A stretch of DNA of 64,000 bases from Prochlorococcus marinus XMU1402 (GCF_017696205.1 NZ_JAAORD010000001.1:992001-1056000); one strand, 5' to 3'; positions 8,949 to 19,368 are shown, counted from the first letter of the stretch. Program-made: numbers and translations. The notes: a model not told the origin generated them from the letters alone.

Positions 8949-10160
8949 ATGGAAATACTTGATATTTTAATTTTAGGTTCAGGTCCTGCAGCATTATGTT
9001 TAGCTTCAGAATTAGCCAAGCAGGATCTTAATATTAAGGGAATATCAACAAAATCTCCAAATGAAAAATGGGAGAATACCTATGGTATCTGGGCATCTGA
9101 ATTAGAAGAATTAGGATTAGAGTCTTTGTTATCTCATCGGTGGTGTGAAACAGTTAGTTTTTTTGGGGATGGGGAAAATAAAAAAGGGGATACTCCGACA
9201 AAACACAACTATGATTATGGTTTAATAAATCAAGAAGCCTTTCAAAATGAGCTTTTAAAAAAATGTAAAGGGATTGAATGGTTGAATGAAACAGCAAAAG
9301 ACATTAAAGAAAAAAATAAACTATCTGAGGTAATTTGTTTTTCAGGCCTCAAAATAAAGGCGAGATTAGTTATTGACGCAAGTGGTCATAAAAGTAACTT
9401 TGTAAAAAGACCAGTTCAAAATGAAATTGCTCAACAAGCTGCTTACGGAATTGTAGGTAAATTTACATCACCACCTGTTAATAAAGAACAATTTGTTCTA
9501 ATGGATTTTCGTCCAAATCATTTAAACAATGAAGAAAAGTTATCATCCCCTTCCTTTCTTTATGCAATGGACCTTGGCAACGAGACTTTTTTTGTTGAAG
9601 AAACTTCATTGGCTAGTTATCCAGCATTATCTCAAGAAAATCTTAAAAAAAGACTTTATAAAAGACTTAATAGTAAAGGTGTCGAGGTAAGTGAAATTTT
9701 TCATGAAGAGAATTGCCTTTTCCCTATGAATTTACCCCTCCCATTTAAAAAACAATTTGTTCTTGGTTTTGGAGGATCTGCAAGTATGGTTCATCCTGCG
9801 TCAGGATACATGGTTGGATCTTTATTAAGAAGGGCTCCACTCCTTGCACAAAAATTAGCAATCTTTTTAAAAGAACCTAATCTAAGCTCTCTGGAACTCG
9901 CAACAAAAGGCTGGGAAATCCTATGGCCTTATGAGTTAACACAAAGGCATAAACTTTACCAATACGGCCTAAGAAGATTGATGAGTTTTGACGAAAGTAG
10001 ATTAAGAAGCTTTTTCTCAAATTTCTTTAGATTATCAACCAATGAATGGGTAGGTTTTCTTACTAATACACTTCCACTTCCAAAACTAATTTACGTAATG
10101 AGTAAGATGTTTATAAATTCCCCTCTAAAAGTAAAATTAGGAATGCTCAAGTTAAATTAG
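8949..10160 (+). CDS. crtL: CrtL-type lycopene cyclase
   Basis: This FAD/NAD(P)-dependent cyclase closes the ionone rings of lycopene. The 403-residue product begins with a dinucleotide-binding ILGSGPAALCLASEL, has IDASGHKS near 142-149 and carries the hallmark FVEETSLAS at 215-223, with the Glu residues linked to cyclase activity. GGSASMVHPASGYMVG near 280 is the conserved C-terminal FAD-contact region. Prochlorococcus has two such enzymes, beta and epsilon; this one is probably the beta cyclase, but ring specificity is not decided by the motifs seen. It is convergent with the GH57 gene only 5 bases away. Confidence 0.88.
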   Translation: MEILDILILGSGPAALCLASELAKQDLNIKGISTKSPNEKWENTYGIWASELEELGLESLLSHRWCETVSFFGDGENKKGDTPTKHNYDYGLINQEAFQNELLKKCKGIEWLNETAKDIKEKNKLSEVICFSGLKIKARLVIDASGHKSNFVKRPVQNEIAQQAAYGIVGKFTSPPVNKEQFVLMDFRPNHLNNEEKLSSPSFLYAMDLGNETFFVEETSLASYPALSQENLKKRLYKRLNSKGVEVSEIFHEENCLFPMNLPLPFKKQFVLGFGGSASMVHPASGYMVGSLLRRAPLLAQKLAIFLKEPNLSSLELATKGWEILWPYELTQRHKLYQYGLRRLMSFDESRLRSFFSNFFRLSTNEWVGFLTNTLPLPKLIYVMSKMFINSPLKVKLGMLKLN

Positions 10161-10165
10161 TATAT

Positions 10166-11749
10166 TTATTTTCGCCAATCATCAATATTAATTTTTTGGA
10201 AAACTTTATCCTCTTCCTCAATATCTTCAAGAAATTTTAAATTAATATTGGAATGATTTCTAATCATTTCAACCAATTTCCAGAACCTGAATAAGTGCCT
10301 TTCTATTCTCTCTTTTGCGAGCTCAGTTGTGGTTCCAGCTCTTAGAATAAAACTCCAATCTGAAGACTGAGAAAGAAGTAGTTCTCTCGCAGCTTGATTG
10401 AAGAGTCTTTGAGATAAATCATTATTAAAATTTCCCAGGCACAAATCTACAAATGTTGAGCCTGCCTTTGTGATTTCTGGAACGATCCATGCATTTGCAT
10501 CATTAATCCAGTAATTATGGTAACCACCTTGCCCCCAGCTTGATGGCGATGGATCACAAATCTGAAGATTCGGTTTTTGCATTAAGAATTCTTTTAAATT
10601 TGTAAGCTTAATTGAATATTTACTAGAGTTCTTTAGTATATTTTCAATAAAAAAAGGTCCCTCATACCACCAATGACCAAATAACTCTGCATCAAATGGA
10701 GCTACCAATAAAGGCTTAAAGGAGGAGGATAAAGTCAATTTCTCTAATTGTTTGGATCTCGCTAGAAGATAGGCATCAGCATGTTCTGCCGCCTTATTTT
10801 TGGCTTCATTTTCAAGGTAAAACTCTTTTTCCCCTAAAGAAATGTTTTCATCTGTAATCTTATGAAACTTTAAACCCAAAGGTCTTTTTGTTGAAATGCC
10901 CTTCTTTTGGAGCTTTAAGACAGGTAATTCCCACCCCAAATCTTTATGAAATTCCCTATATACTTTGTCGCCAGGGAACCCATCCTTAGCAGACCAAACG
11001 GGCAAGGTTGACTCACTATCTCTCCCGAAAAATGCCACTCCTTTTTTCGAACATATTGGAGCATATACACCATACCTAGGCCTTGGTGCGGAGTTTAAAA
11101 TCCCGTGTCCGTCTAAGATTGTATATCTAATTCCAGAATTAAATAGCAGTTCATCTAAACCCTCATAATATGCGCATTCAGGTAACCAAATACCTAAGGG
11201 CTTTGTTTTAAAAATATTTTCATGGTTCCTAATGGCTGTATTGATTTGTCCTATTACAGTTTCAGGGTTCTCCCTTAAAATTGGAAGATATCCATGAGTA
11301 GCAGCACAAGTAAGAATATCCAAATTTCCAGAGTTATTTAAAACCCTGAACTTCTCAATTAAATTTCCAGAACAATTTTGCCAGTATGAGAATTTATCAT
11401 TAAGGTTTTTGAATAAAAAAGCAGATGCATTTTTTTCTTCTAGTGGCAGTTCGTTTAGGAAATCGTTCCTTGTTTTAATCCAGCTTGGGAAAGTCTCTTG
11501 AATTTTTTTATTATTTAGAAGTGATAATAATGTTGGAGACAAACTAATAGTAAGTTTTGTATTTTCAGGGTTTTCATTTTTGGAAGATTCTATTGATTGA
11601 AGTAGTGGTATATAACATTCGAGAATCGCCTGAAATAACCAATCCTCTTCTAAAGAGTTTTTTTCATTTTTCCTGACATAAGGTAAATGAGCATGTAAAA
11701 CTATCGCTAACTGACCTAGAACATTTTTTTGGGGGTAACGCCCATTCAT
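10166..11749 (-). CDS. Glycoside hydrolase family 57, probable 1,4-alpha-glucan branching enzyme
   Basis: The 527-residue protein has the GH57 layout: an N-terminal (beta/alpha)7 barrel beginning LAIVLHAHLPYVRKNE, the catalytic nucleophile E191 in IWLPECAYYEG, and the acid/base D353 in APFDAELFGHWWYEG, followed by a helical C-terminal domain with WGQGGYHNYWIND. This set is typical of GH57 branching enzymes (DUF1957-containing) that introduce alpha-1,6 branches into glycogen. The exact activity (branching, transferase or amylase) is inferred from the family. The gene is divergent from leuA and nearly touches the lycopene cyclase gene. Confidence 0.85.
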   Translation of the reverse strand: MNGRYPQKNVLGQLAIVLHAHLPYVRKNEKNSLEEDWLFQAILECYIPLLQSIESSKNENPENTKLTISLSPTLLSLLNNKKIQETFPSWIKTRNDFLNELPLEEKNASAFLFKNLNDKFSYWQNCSGNLIEKFRVLNNSGNLDILTCAATHGYLPILRENPETVIGQINTAIRNHENIFKTKPLGIWLPECAYYEGLDELLFNSGIRYTILDGHGILNSAPRPRYGVYAPICSKKGVAFFGRDSESTLPVWSAKDGFPGDKVYREFHKDLGWELPVLKLQKKGISTKRPLGLKFHKITDENISLGEKEFYLENEAKNKAAEHADAYLLARSKQLEKLTLSSSFKPLLVAPFDAELFGHWWYEGPFFIENILKNSSKYSIKLTNLKEFLMQKPNLQICDPSPSSWGQGGYHNYWINDANAWIVPEITKAGSTFVDLCLGNFNNDLSQRLFNQAARELLLSQSSDWSFILRAGTTTELAKERIERHLFRFWKLVEMIRNHSNINLKFLEDIEEEDKVFQKINIDDWRK

Positions 11750-11972
11750 ACTTTTTATAATTTATGCCTGAAATTCTATAAAAAACCAAAATAACCTTTA
11801 AAAAAGGAAGCTTTGATCATAAAAGAATACTTTAAAAATTTAAGTATTTTATTTTTTTTTTCAGAATTTTAACCAATTTTATTTAAGTTATAAAGTTTCA
11901 GCAAATTATTATTGAACTAAAGCTAGTCAATTTTTTTTAATTAGCTTAATATAAGTTTAGTTCATCCTTCTG
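11750..11972. promoter_or_regulatory. Divergent intergenic region GH57/leuA with a weak hairpin and T-tract
   Basis: This 223-bp gap separates two divergent start codons. AATACTT (11826-11832) and AAGTATT (11842-11848) form an AT-only inverted repeat followed by a T-rich run to about 11860 on the plus strand, resembling a weak terminator in the plus direction. No leader peptide for leuA is evident and no SD precedes its ATG. Confidence 0.45.
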
Positions 11973-13613
11973 ATGTCAAAAGATCCTGGAAGAATTTTGA
12001 TATTTGATACAACTCTTCGAGATGGAGAGCAATCTCCTGGTGCCAGTTTAAATCTCGAAGAAAAACTTGCTATTGCCCATCAATTAGCAAGATTAGGAGT
12101 AGATGTTATTGAAGCTGGATTCCCTTTTGCAAGTCCAGGAGATTTTAAAGCTGTTAATAAAATTGCTAATTCAGTCGGGAAAGAAAATGGCCCTATAATA
12201 TGCGGTTTAGCTAGAGCGTCTAAAGGAGATATAAAAGCATGTTACGAAGCAGTAAGTCCAGCCCCAAAAAAAAGAATACATACTTTTATTGCAACAAGTG
12301 ATATTCATCTTAAACATAAACTTAAAAAATCCAGAAAAGATGTCCTTCAAATAGTTCCAGAAATGGTTAATTATGCAAAATCATTAGTAGATGATATTGA
12401 GTTTTCTTGTGAAGATGCCTCAAGGAGTGATCCTGACTTTTTATACGAAGTTATTCAACTAGCAATTTCCGCAGGAGCAACAACAATAAATATCCCTGAC
12501 ACTGTTGGATTTACAACTCCTAGTGAATTTGGCAAATTGATTGCAGATATAAATAAAAATGTTCCGAATATTCAAGAGGCAGTAATCTCGGTTCACGGTC
12601 ATAATGATTTAGGTTTAGCAGTTGCCAATTTTCTAGAGGCAGTAAAAAATGGGGCGAGACAATTAGAGTGTACGATAAATGGAATTGGAGAAAGAGCAGG
12701 GAATGCTTCTCTAGAAGAATTGGTAATGGCATTGCATGTTAGGAAAAGTTTTTTTAATAGTTTTTTCAAAAGAAATCCAGATTCACCAACACCTCTTACA
12801 GCTATAAGAACAGAAGAAATCACAAAAACCTCTAGGCTTGTTTCCAACCTAACTGGAATGACGGTTCAACCTAATAAAGCAATTGTTGGAGCCAATGCTT
12901 TTGCGCATGAGTCAGGCATTCATCAGGATGGAGTCTTAAAAAACAGACTAACTTACGAAATTATCGACGCAAAAACTGTTGGCTTGAGTGACAACAAAAT
13001 ATCTTTGGGAAAACTTAGTGGAAGAAGTGCTGTAAGAGCAAGATTAGAAGAGATGGGATATGACTTGAGCCGGGAAGATTTAAATGATGCTTTTGCTCGT
13101 TTTAAGGAATTAGCTGATAGGAAAAGAGAAATTACAGATAGAGACTTAGAAGCAATTGTTAGTGAACAAGTGCAGCTTCCTGAAGCTAAATTTCAATTAA
13201 GTCTTGTACAAGTAAGTTGCGGTAACGCATCTAAACCTACAGCCACTATTTCACTTTTAAACACTGAAGATAATACTGAGGATACTGCTGTATCAATAGG
13301 CACTGGACCCGTTGATGCAGTATGCGAAGCCTTAAATAAATTAGCTAAAGTTCCTAATGAATTAATTGAATTTTCTGTAAAGTCTGTAACAGAAGGAATT
13401 GATGCTTTGGGCGAAGTAACAATAAGAATAAGAAAGGATAACAAGATATATTCTGGTCATTCCGCAGATACGGACGTTGTTGTTGCAGCAGCAAATGCAT
13501 ATGTTAATGCTTTAAATAGACTTGTATTTTCTGAGAAAAAAAATTCAATTCACCCACAATTTGACAATTTAGAAAATTCTGAAAAAGCATTTCTATCTAA
13601 TCCTGCAAACTAA
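11973..13613 (+). CDS. leuA: 2-isopropylmalate synthase
   Basis: LeuA condenses acetyl-CoA with 2-oxoisovalerate, the first step of leucine synthesis. The 546-residue protein has the HMGL-like TIM barrel with [16 protein letters not shown] near 10-25, the metal ligands in [13 protein letters not shown], and [15 protein letters not shown] in the subdomain. A C-terminal LeuA regulatory domain, the site of leucine feedback in the family, runs from about residue 390 ([14 protein letters not shown]) to the end. Two antisense ORFs inside it are shadows. It appears to be transcribed alone. Confidence 0.96.
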   Translation: MSKDPGRILIFDTTLRDGEQSPGASLNLEEKLAIAHQLARLGVDVIEAGFPFASPGDFKAVNKIANSVGKENGPIICGLARASKGDIKACYEAVSPAPKKRIHTFIATSDIHLKHKLKKSRKDVLQIVPEMVNYAKSLVDDIEFSCEDASRSDPDFLYEVIQLAISAGATTINIPDTVGFTTPSEFGKLIADINKNVPNIQEAVISVHGHNDLGLAVANFLEAVKNGARQLECTINGIGERAGNASLEELVMALHVRKSFFNSFFKRNPDSPTPLTAIRTEEITKTSRLVSNLTGMTVQPNKAIVGANAFAHESGIHQDGVLKNRLTYEIIDAKTVGLSDNKISLGKLSGRSAVRARLEEMGYDLSREDLNDAFARFKELADRKREITDRDLEAIVSEQVQLPEAKFQLSLVQVSCGNASKPTATISLLNTEDNTEDTAVSIGTGPVDAVCEALNKLAKVPNELIEFSVKSVTEGIDALGEVTIRIRKDNKIYSGHSADTDVVVAAANAYVNALNRLVFSEKKNSIHPQFDNLENSEKAFLSNPAN

Positions 13614-13695
13614 ATTATTTCTTTGGATTATTAAGTAGCTTTTAAAAATAGTCTCGTGATATTGTAGATTAATCTCATAGTTAAAGCAGTAAATA

Positions 13696-14088
13696 ATGAG
13701 AGAAAGGTTACTTGGATATTGGGCACTTTCATGGGTTGGGTTAATAAGTAATATAGTCGCACTACCAATAATCGCATTAATAATCAGCTTTGGACCTCCA
13801 CTAAAAGTTGCGAATATAACTCTTGCAATAAGCCTTGGGTGGCCCGCTGCGATAGTTGGAATAGTTTCATCAGCAGCTCTATTGGCCGAGAGAAAATGGG
13901 GAGTAACTTTAACTCTAGTATCCTTATCAATGGTAATTTCTGGTATGGGTCCTTATTCAGTGGTTAGGCTCATTACTCTTAATGACATTTTTGGAATTGG
14001 TGGTTTCACCCTTTTAACAACTTTACTTAGCACACTAGCTCTTTTATATTGGTGCAACCCAAAACATAGAAGAAGTATCAGGCTATAA
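13696..14088 (+). CDS. Small multi-pass membrane protein of unknown function
   Basis: I do not recognise the family. The 130 residues are mostly hydrophobic, with about four predicted membrane spans (near 10-32, 38-65, 72-88 and 98-118), short polar loops such as AERKWG and a basic C-terminal tail KHRRSIRL. The start gives MRERLLGYWALSWVGL, so positive charges sit at both ends, suggesting cytoplasmic termini. A TATTGT-like -10 box lies about 35 bases upstream, after leuA. It is convergent with the membrane HD-hydrolase gene 15 bases away. Confidence 0.7.
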   Translation: MRERLLGYWALSWVGLISNIVALPIIALIISFGPPLKVANITLAISLGWPAAIVGIVSSAALLAERKWGVTLTLVSLSMVISGMGPYSVVRLITLNDIFGIGGFTLLTTLLSTLALLYWCNPKHRRSIRL

Positions 14089-14103
14089 ATTATCTAAAGA
14101 AAA

Positions 14104-15576
14104 TTAAGAAAAAGTATTATTTTTGCTAGTTGGATACTGAATTCTTCTATGCCTAATTCTTTTCCATACATTCAAGAATGCCCTTTTTATTAAAAAAATT
14201 TCGCCTTTCGATAAATTGCTACTATCTAGTTGCCCATCTTTTTGACGAGAATAGATAATTTTTGATATTGTTTCCAAAGCTTCTTTATCAGATGCATTAA
14301 TATTCATAGCTCTTAATGCAGCTTCACAGCCATCAGCAAGCATCAAGATAGCTGTTTCTTTTGACTGAGGAATAGGGCCATTATATCTGAAATCATTTTC
14401 ATTAATTAAAGTATTTTTTTCTTTAGCCTTGTGAAAAAAATACCCCATTTTCAATGTGCCTTGATGTTCTGGGATAAAGTTTGCTATGGGTTTAGGTAAT
14501 CTATTTTTTCTTGCATACTTCAATCCTTCATCAACGTGAGCCTGTAGTACCTCTGCACTTTTAACAGGATCATCTATTTCATCATGTGGATTTTTTGAAC
14601 CATCCTGATTTTCAATAAACCAATTAGGGGCATGTAATTTACCAATATCATGATATAAAGCCCCAGTTTTAATTAGATCAATATCACCACCAATCATTCT
14701 TGTTGCTTCCTCTGCTAAACCACATATAAGTAATGTATGTTCAAAAGTACCAGGAGCTTCAAGAGACAATCTTCTAATTAGAGGTTTCTCCTTATCAGCC
14801 AATTCAAGTAATCTTGCTTTAGTTAATAATCCAAATATAGATTCAAAAATAGGAATAAATAAAATAGTAAAAAGCATTACTATTGCCAATAGCAAGGAAT
14901 CAGAAAATATATCCCCTTTAGCTAAAACAAATTCTTGATTATCAAAAAAAGTTTTACTATCATTACCTATCAATAACCACTGACTCAAGAATGATCCTAT
15001 AGGGACAAAAATTGATAGTTGAAGTAACTGAGCTCTACTTCTAATTCTTCCTCCAAGTAGAGATACTACTGACGCGCAAACTAATAAAATAAAAAATAAA
15101 TTACTATCAATAGAAACTGCTGGGTCTGGCCAACTAAGGCTTGCTATTGATACCCAAGCTAAAGCTGTTATGCTTCCCATCCCTTGAGATATTATTAACG
15201 CTGGTGGAATTACTATAGATAACGGACTTATGGATGAAGCAAAGGCTAATTTCGTGGCTTGTACTGCTAAAAGAAAAGTAATGATCAAGATGATCTGTCT
15301 TGAAGAAATTGTGGGATTCTCTTTTTTTGACACTAATATCAAAATTCCAGAACTAATAAGTATTTCAATAAAGGTCAAAAACCAAGAATAAATATCTGTG
15401 ATATTTAATGGTGAAATAAGAAGTATTTTAAAAGAGGAAATTATTGAAATTAAAATGCAAATTAAAAAAATTATGAGATTATCTATTCTTGAAATTTTTA
15501 TTGGTTGTTTTAATGGAACTTGACTTCTCCTCCAAAGATAAAACAATTTTTTTAAAGTAGTTGTGATGTTTTGCAC
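14104..15576 (-). CDS. Membrane HD-domain phosphohydrolase, PgpH-like (putative c-di-AMP phosphodiesterase)
   Basis: The 490-residue protein has an N-terminal membrane part of about seven spans (residues 33-250), then a cytoplasmic HD domain: FEHTLLICGLAEEA with H280, GALYHDIGK with the HD pair at 309-310, and PEHQGTLKMGYF. This is the 7TM-HD (PgpH) arrangement, whose characterised members hydrolyse c-di-AMP. Classical PgpH is over 700 aa because of a large extracytoplasmic domain, which is missing here. The diadenylate cyclase gene at 40733 supplies a matching synthase. Activity is inferred. Confidence 0.82.
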   Translation of the reverse strand: MQNITTTLKKLFYLWRRSQVPLKQPIKISRIDNLIIFLICILISIISSFKILLISPLNITDIYSWFLTFIEILISSGILILVSKKENPTISSRQIILIITFLLAVQATKLAFASSISPLSIVIPPALIISQGMGSITALAWVSIASLSWPDPAVSIDSNLFFILLVCASVVSLLGGRIRSRAQLLQLSIFVPIGSFLSQWLLIGNDSKTFFDNQEFVLAKGDIFSDSLLLAIVMLFTILFIPIFESIFGLLTKARLLELADKEKPLIRRLSLEAPGTFEHTLLICGLAEEATRMIGGDIDLIKTGALYHDIGKLHAPNWFIENQDGSKNPHDEIDDPVKSAEVLQAHVDEGLKYARKNRLPKPIANFIPEHQGTLKMGYFFHKAKEKNTLINENDFRYNGPIPQSKETAILMLADGCEAALRAMNINASDKEALETISKIIYSRQKDGQLDSSNLSKGEIFLIKRAFLNVWKRIRHRRIQYPTSKNNTFS

Positions 15577-15638
15577 AGAATATAAATAAATCTATTTGAA
15601 TAATTTAGAATTATAGGCATGCTAGATGTAAAAAGGAG

Positions 15639-15650
15639 ATGTTTTTCTAA
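15639..15650 (+). promoter_or_regulatory. Three-codon mini-ORF between the SD and the folD start
   Basis: The strong SD AAGGAG (15633-15638) is directly followed by ATG-TTT-TTC-TAA, and the TAA abuts the folD ATG at 15651. The SD to folD distance is therefore 12 bases, longer than usual. It may be accidental, or it may tune initiation. Confidence 0.35.
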
Positions 15651-16547
15651 ATGTCATTAAAATTAGACGGCAAAAAATTATCTCTTGAAATTGAAGAAAG
15701 ATTAAATCACTATATCTCAAGTAATAAAAAAATTGCAAAAAGAGCTCCCGGTTTAGCTGTAATAAGAATAGGTGAAGACCCTGCAAGTGGTGTTTACGTT
15801 AATAACAAAGAAAAAGCATGTTCAAGGATTGGAATAAAGAGCTTTATCTTTCATCTAAAAGATAATGTAGGGCAAAAAAAAGTCGAACAATTAATAATCA
15901 AACTTAATTCTGATAAGGATATTGATGGAATCTTGCTACAACTTCCTATCCCAAATAAGTTTGATGAGCAAAAACTGATCAGTTATATTAATCCAAGTAA
16001 AGATGTGGATGGATTAAATGAGGTAAACATCGGTAAATTAGTGAAAAATGAGCCCGCAATGAGGTCATGTACACCAGCGGGTATTATTAATTTATTAAGA
16101 TCCCAAAATATTACAATTGAAGGTAAGAAAATTGTTGTTATTGGAAGAAGTTTGCTTGTCGGGAAACCCCTATCGCTTATGTTGTTAAATCTAAATGGCA
16201 CGGTGACAATGACTCATTCAAAAACATTAAATTTGAATAAAGTCTGTAGAGAGGCCGACATACTAATTGCGGCTGCAGGAAAACCCAATCTTGTAGATTC
16301 GAATTTTGTGAAAGAAGGAGCAGTAATTATTGATGTTGGAATCCATAGATTAAAAAGTTCCGATAAAAATCAAACCAGATTATGTGGCGATGTATTATTA
16401 GAAGATGTTATTTCTAAAGTATTTGCTTACACACCTGTACCTGGTGGTGTTGGACCAATGACAGTAACAATGTTACTTGTAAATACTATTTTTAGCTGGC
16501 AAAAACAATTTGGTTTATCATCAAATCTTAATGACCTTTTGCCATAG
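15651..16547 (+). CDS. folD: Bifunctional methylene-THF dehydrogenase/cyclohydrolase FolD
   Basis: FolD interconverts 5,10-methylene-THF and 10-formyl-THF with NADP. The 298-residue protein has the catalytic segment [14 protein letters not shown] with its Lys, [10 protein letters not shown], the NADP-binding [18 protein letters not shown], and the closing signature [16 protein letters not shown]. The start has a strong SD (AAGGAG), but a three-codon ATG-TTT-TTC-TAA mini-ORF occupies the space between SD and the real ATG (15639-15650). crtE follows after 37 bases on the same strand. Confidence 0.96.
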   Translation: MSLKLDGKKLSLEIEERLNHYISSNKKIAKRAPGLAVIRIGEDPASGVYVNNKEKACSRIGIKSFIFHLKDNVGQKKVEQLIIKLNSDKDIDGILLQLPIPNKFDEQKLISYINPSKDVDGLNEVNIGKLVKNEPAMRSCTPAGIINLLRSQNITIEGKKIVVIGRSLLVGKPLSLMLLNLNGTVTMTHSKTLNLNKVCREADILIAAAGKPNLVDSNFVKEGAVIIDVGIHRLKSSDKNQTRLCGDVLLEDVISKVFAYTPVPGGVGPMTVTMLLVNTIFSWQKQFGLSSNLNDLLP

Positions 16548-16584
16548 ACTCAACGATGAAATTTTTTTTTACTAAAGGTATAAA

Positions 16585-17487
16585 ATGACTGAAGTAATAA
16601 ATAGTATTTCTGATTTTGAAAAATATCTAAAAAACACAAAAAAGGTTGTCGAAGAAGCTCTTGATTTTTCCTTGGGCCCTGAGAATCCAGAAATATTAAG
16701 AGAATCCATGAGATATTCTCTTTTAGCTGGAGGTAAAAGGATACGTCCTATTTTATGTTTAGCATCCTGCTCACTGGCTGGAGGAGATCCCTCTCTTGCT
16801 GTTCCTACTGCAGTAGCGATAGAAATGATCCATACAATGTCCTTGATTCATGATGATCTACCTGCTATGGATAATGATGACTTAAGGAGAGGTAGGCCAA
16901 CGAACCATAAAGTATATGGAGATGCAATAGCTATTCTTGCAGGCGATGCTTTATTGACGAGGGCCTTTGAGATGGTCTCTTTGAGAAGTCCAGGAGTCGA
17001 TCCAAGTAGATTATTAAATGTAATTGGCGAATTGTCCATAGTAGCAGGTGCACCAGGGCTAGTAGGAGGACAAGTTGTTGATTTAGAGTGCGAAGGCAAA
17101 GAAGTCGACCTTGAAACTCTCGAATATATTCATCTTCATAAGACAGGTGCTTTATTAAAGGCTTGCGTAAGAACAGGCGCGATGATCGCAGGCGCTAACA
17201 AAAAACTTTTACAAGCTCTAACAACATATGCAGAAGGAATTGGTTTAGCTTTCCAAATAATAGATGATATTCTTGATTTAACTTCCAGCAGTGAAAAGCT
17301 TGGTAAAACTGCCGGCAAAGATCTTTTAGCTGACAAAACTACTTACCCTAAATTACTAGGAATGGAGGAGTCAAAGAAAAGAGCATTTGATTTAGTTGAA
17401 AAAGCTAAAAAAGCAATTGAACCTTGGGGGGCTGATGCAAAGTATTTAATATCATTAGCCGACTTTATTACCAATAGAGACAGATAA
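16585..17487 (+). CDS. crtE: Geranylgeranyl diphosphate synthase
   Basis: This trans-prenyltransferase extends isoprenyl diphosphates to C20 GGPP, the precursor of carotenoids, phytol and plastoquinone side chains. The 300-residue protein shows the first Asp-rich motif [10 protein letters not shown] at 90-99 with the following RRGRPT, and the second DDILD at 227-231 in [21 protein letters not shown] at 48-55 binds the substrate diphosphate. It lies downstream of folD and 13 bases before the PAP2-like gene on the same strand. Confidence 0.94.
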   Translation: MTEVINSISDFEKYLKNTKKVVEEALDFSLGPENPEILRESMRYSLLAGGKRIRPILCLASCSLAGGDPSLAVPTAVAIEMIHTMSLIHDDLPAMDNDDLRRGRPTNHKVYGDAIAILAGDALLTRAFEMVSLRSPGVDPSRLLNVIGELSIVAGAPGLVGGQVVDLECEGKEVDLETLEYIHLHKTGALLKACVRTGAMIAGANKKLLQALTTYAEGIGLAFQIIDDILDLTSSSEKLGKTAGKDLLADKTTYPKLLGMEESKKRAFDLVEKAKKAIEPWGADAKYLISLADFITNRDR

Positions 17488-17500
17488 ATAGTTTTAATTT

Positions 17501-17980
17501 ATGTCTAATTTCTTTGTCTTTTTCAATAATTCAGTTCTTTTCTGGAGTTTATTATCCTGTTTACTTGCTCAATTTTTTAAAATTGCATTCAATTTTATTT
17601 CAACTGGAGAGATCAGATTTGGAATTATATTCGAGACGGGTGGTATGCCTTCAAGTCATTCGGCCTTAATAACTGGCGCTGCATCCGGTATAGGTTATGA
17701 ATTGGGATTTGATAGCTCAATATTCGCATTATCAGTTGCTATTGCTCTAATAGTTATGTATGACGCTAGTGGTGTTCGAAAATCAGCTGGGATTCAAGCT
17801 GCAGAAATCAATAAACTATCAAAAAAATTAGATCCTAAATCTGAATTATTTTTAAAAGAAACCCTGGGCCATACAAAAATTGAGGTCATGGTGGGGAGTT
17901 TTTTAGGACCGTTAATTACTTTGCCTGGAATGTTTTTTTTAGGTTCTCCTTTAAAAATATTTGATTTGATAATAAATTAA
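17501..17980 (+). CDS. Divergent PAP2 family (DUF212) membrane protein
   Basis: The 159-residue membrane protein has PAP2-like phosphatase features: a GGMPSSHSALITGAASGIG segment with the conserved PSSH, and DASGVRKSAGIQA where a standard PAP2 enzyme has its KX6RP-type motif region. About four or five hydrophobic helices surround them. Such proteins are widespread in cyanobacteria and plastids. A role in prenyl- or phospho-lipid dephosphorylation is possible, and its position directly after crtE fits that, but no activity is shown. Its last four bases overlap cobB on the other strand. Confidence 0.8.
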   Translation: MSNFFVFFNNSVLFWSLLSCLLAQFFKIAFNFISTGEIRFGIIFETGGMPSSHSALITGAASGIGYELGFDSSIFALSVAIALIVMYDASGVRKSAGIQAAEINKLSKKLDPKSELFLKETLGHTKIEVMVGSFLGPLITLPGMFFLGSPLKIFDLIIN

Positions 17981-19368
17981 GAATCATTTGAAAAACTAAT
18001 TTGAGTAGCATCTATAAAGTTTTTTGCGACTTCTGGAGAACTTGGCAAATGTAAGTGAATCCAACTTGCATGTAATTTTTCATCAAAATATCCTTCATTT
18101 TTGTATTCATTTTCCCAAGATTTAATTTTCCATGGAGAAGATAGTTTCTTCTGATGCTCAGTTTTTCTTGAATCAAGTTCAGATAAATTATTTTCAATTT
18201 CCCAATAATGAAATTCATGTCCTCTAATTAATTGATTTTGTTTAATGATCGGAGTATCTTTTAAACCCTTAATGTATCTATAACCCACTGTAAGTTTACT
18301 TTTTTTTGATCTAAAAGGCAGGATACCACTCATCTTATGATTATTACCATTTTCATCTTTTACAAAGTCTCCTAAAATCATCATCCCGCCACACTCTGCA
18401 TATATAAATCCGTTTTTGCGGAATTTCCTTAAGGAATTTAAGCTTTTTGTAGAGTTACTTATATGATCAGCATATTTTTCAGGAAAACCCCCAGGAATAA
18501 TTAAAGAAGAAGCCTCATTTGGTATTTCTTCATCATCATAAATACTCCATGAAATCAATGGTATGCCTATTTCACTCAAAAACTCTTTAGTTTCAGGATA
18601 TTGAAAATGAAAGATTTTATCTTCTACAATTGCAATAGGTTTACTTTTGTCTATTTTAAAGTCTCCAAAACTGAGAGAATTAAATATTTTCTTTTGAGGA
18701 GATCTCAATAATTTAATAAGAGAAAATACATCAAGATTTTTTTCGGCGAAATTTGCAAAATATTCAACATCAATTTCTTTATTATTATCCAATGGAGATA
18801 TCAATCCTAAATTTGCTTTGTTTAAAGTTATTTTTGAATCAGATGGTAAAAAACCAAGAATTTCGATATCCTCATTTTTAAAAACTTCTTCAATCAATTT
18901 TTTATGTCTATCTGAATTAACGTTGTTAAATATAATTCCTACTATTGACAACTCATTATCGAAATCTCTAAAACCTCGAACAGTCGCCAAAAGAGAAGTT
19001 ATTTGACCTCTAGCATTGACAATAAAAATTACTGGGGCATTGAGAAGTTTAGAGATATTTGCTGTGCTTGAATAGGTTGTTGCTCCTAATCCATCAAATA
19101 GACCCATTGCTCCTTCAATTAATGAGAATTCATATTTCAAAGAATGTTTAAAAAAACTTTCTTGAACCCATTCCTCACCACTTAAAAAAATATCTAAATT
19201 CCTACAAATAGGTTGGCCAATTGAACTAAGTTGTTGTTGATCGAGATAATCTGGGCCAACCTTGAAAGTTTGTATCTTAATACCTTTTGAGAAAGCCCAA
19301 CAAGATATCAAAAGCGATAATGTAGTTTTCCCACTATCACTTGAAGGCGAAGATATTACACAAGACAT
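17977..19368 (-). CDS. cobB: Cobyrinate a,c-diamide synthase
   Basis: This ATP-dependent amidase converts cobyrinate to its a,c-diamide during (pseudo)cobalamin synthesis. The 463-residue protein has an N-terminal dethiobiotin-synthetase-like P-loop domain (SSPSSDSGKTTLSLLI, residues 7-22) and a C-terminal class I glutaminase domain with the nucleophile Cys in YAECGGMMILGD and a distal His near the end (ASWIHLHLPSS). It starts immediately after the opcA stop with no gap, so it is in one operon with zwf and opcA, an unusual functional pairing. It is convergent with the PAP2-like gene, overlapping by 4 bp. Confidence 0.9.
   Translation of the reverse strand: MSCVISSPSSDSGKTTLSLLISCWAFSKGIKIQTFKVGPDYLDQQQLSSIGQPICRNLDIFLSGEEWVQESFFKHSLKYEFSLIEGAMGLFDGLGATTYSSTANISKLLNAPVIFIVNARGQITSLLATVRGFRDFDNELSIVGIIFNNVNSDRHKKLIEEVFKNEDIEILGFLPSDSKITLNKANLGLISPLDNNKEIDVEYFANFAEKNLDVFSLIKLLRSPQKKIFNSLSFGDFKIDKSKPIAIVEDKIFHFQYPETKEFLSEIGIPLISWSIYDDEEIPNEASSLIIPGGFPEKYADHISNSTKSLNSLRKFRKNGFIYAECGGMMILGDFVKDENGNNHKMSGILPFRSKKSKLTVGYRYIKGLKDTPIIKQNQLIRGHEFHYWEIENNLSELDSRKTEHQKKLSSPWKIKSWENEYKNEGYFDEKLHASWIHLHLPSSPEVAKNFIDATQISFSNDS

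Noticed and set aside
12520-12847. Antisense ORFs inside leuA
   Set aside because: leuA coding is strongly conserved here and the antisense frames have no motif, so they are shadows.
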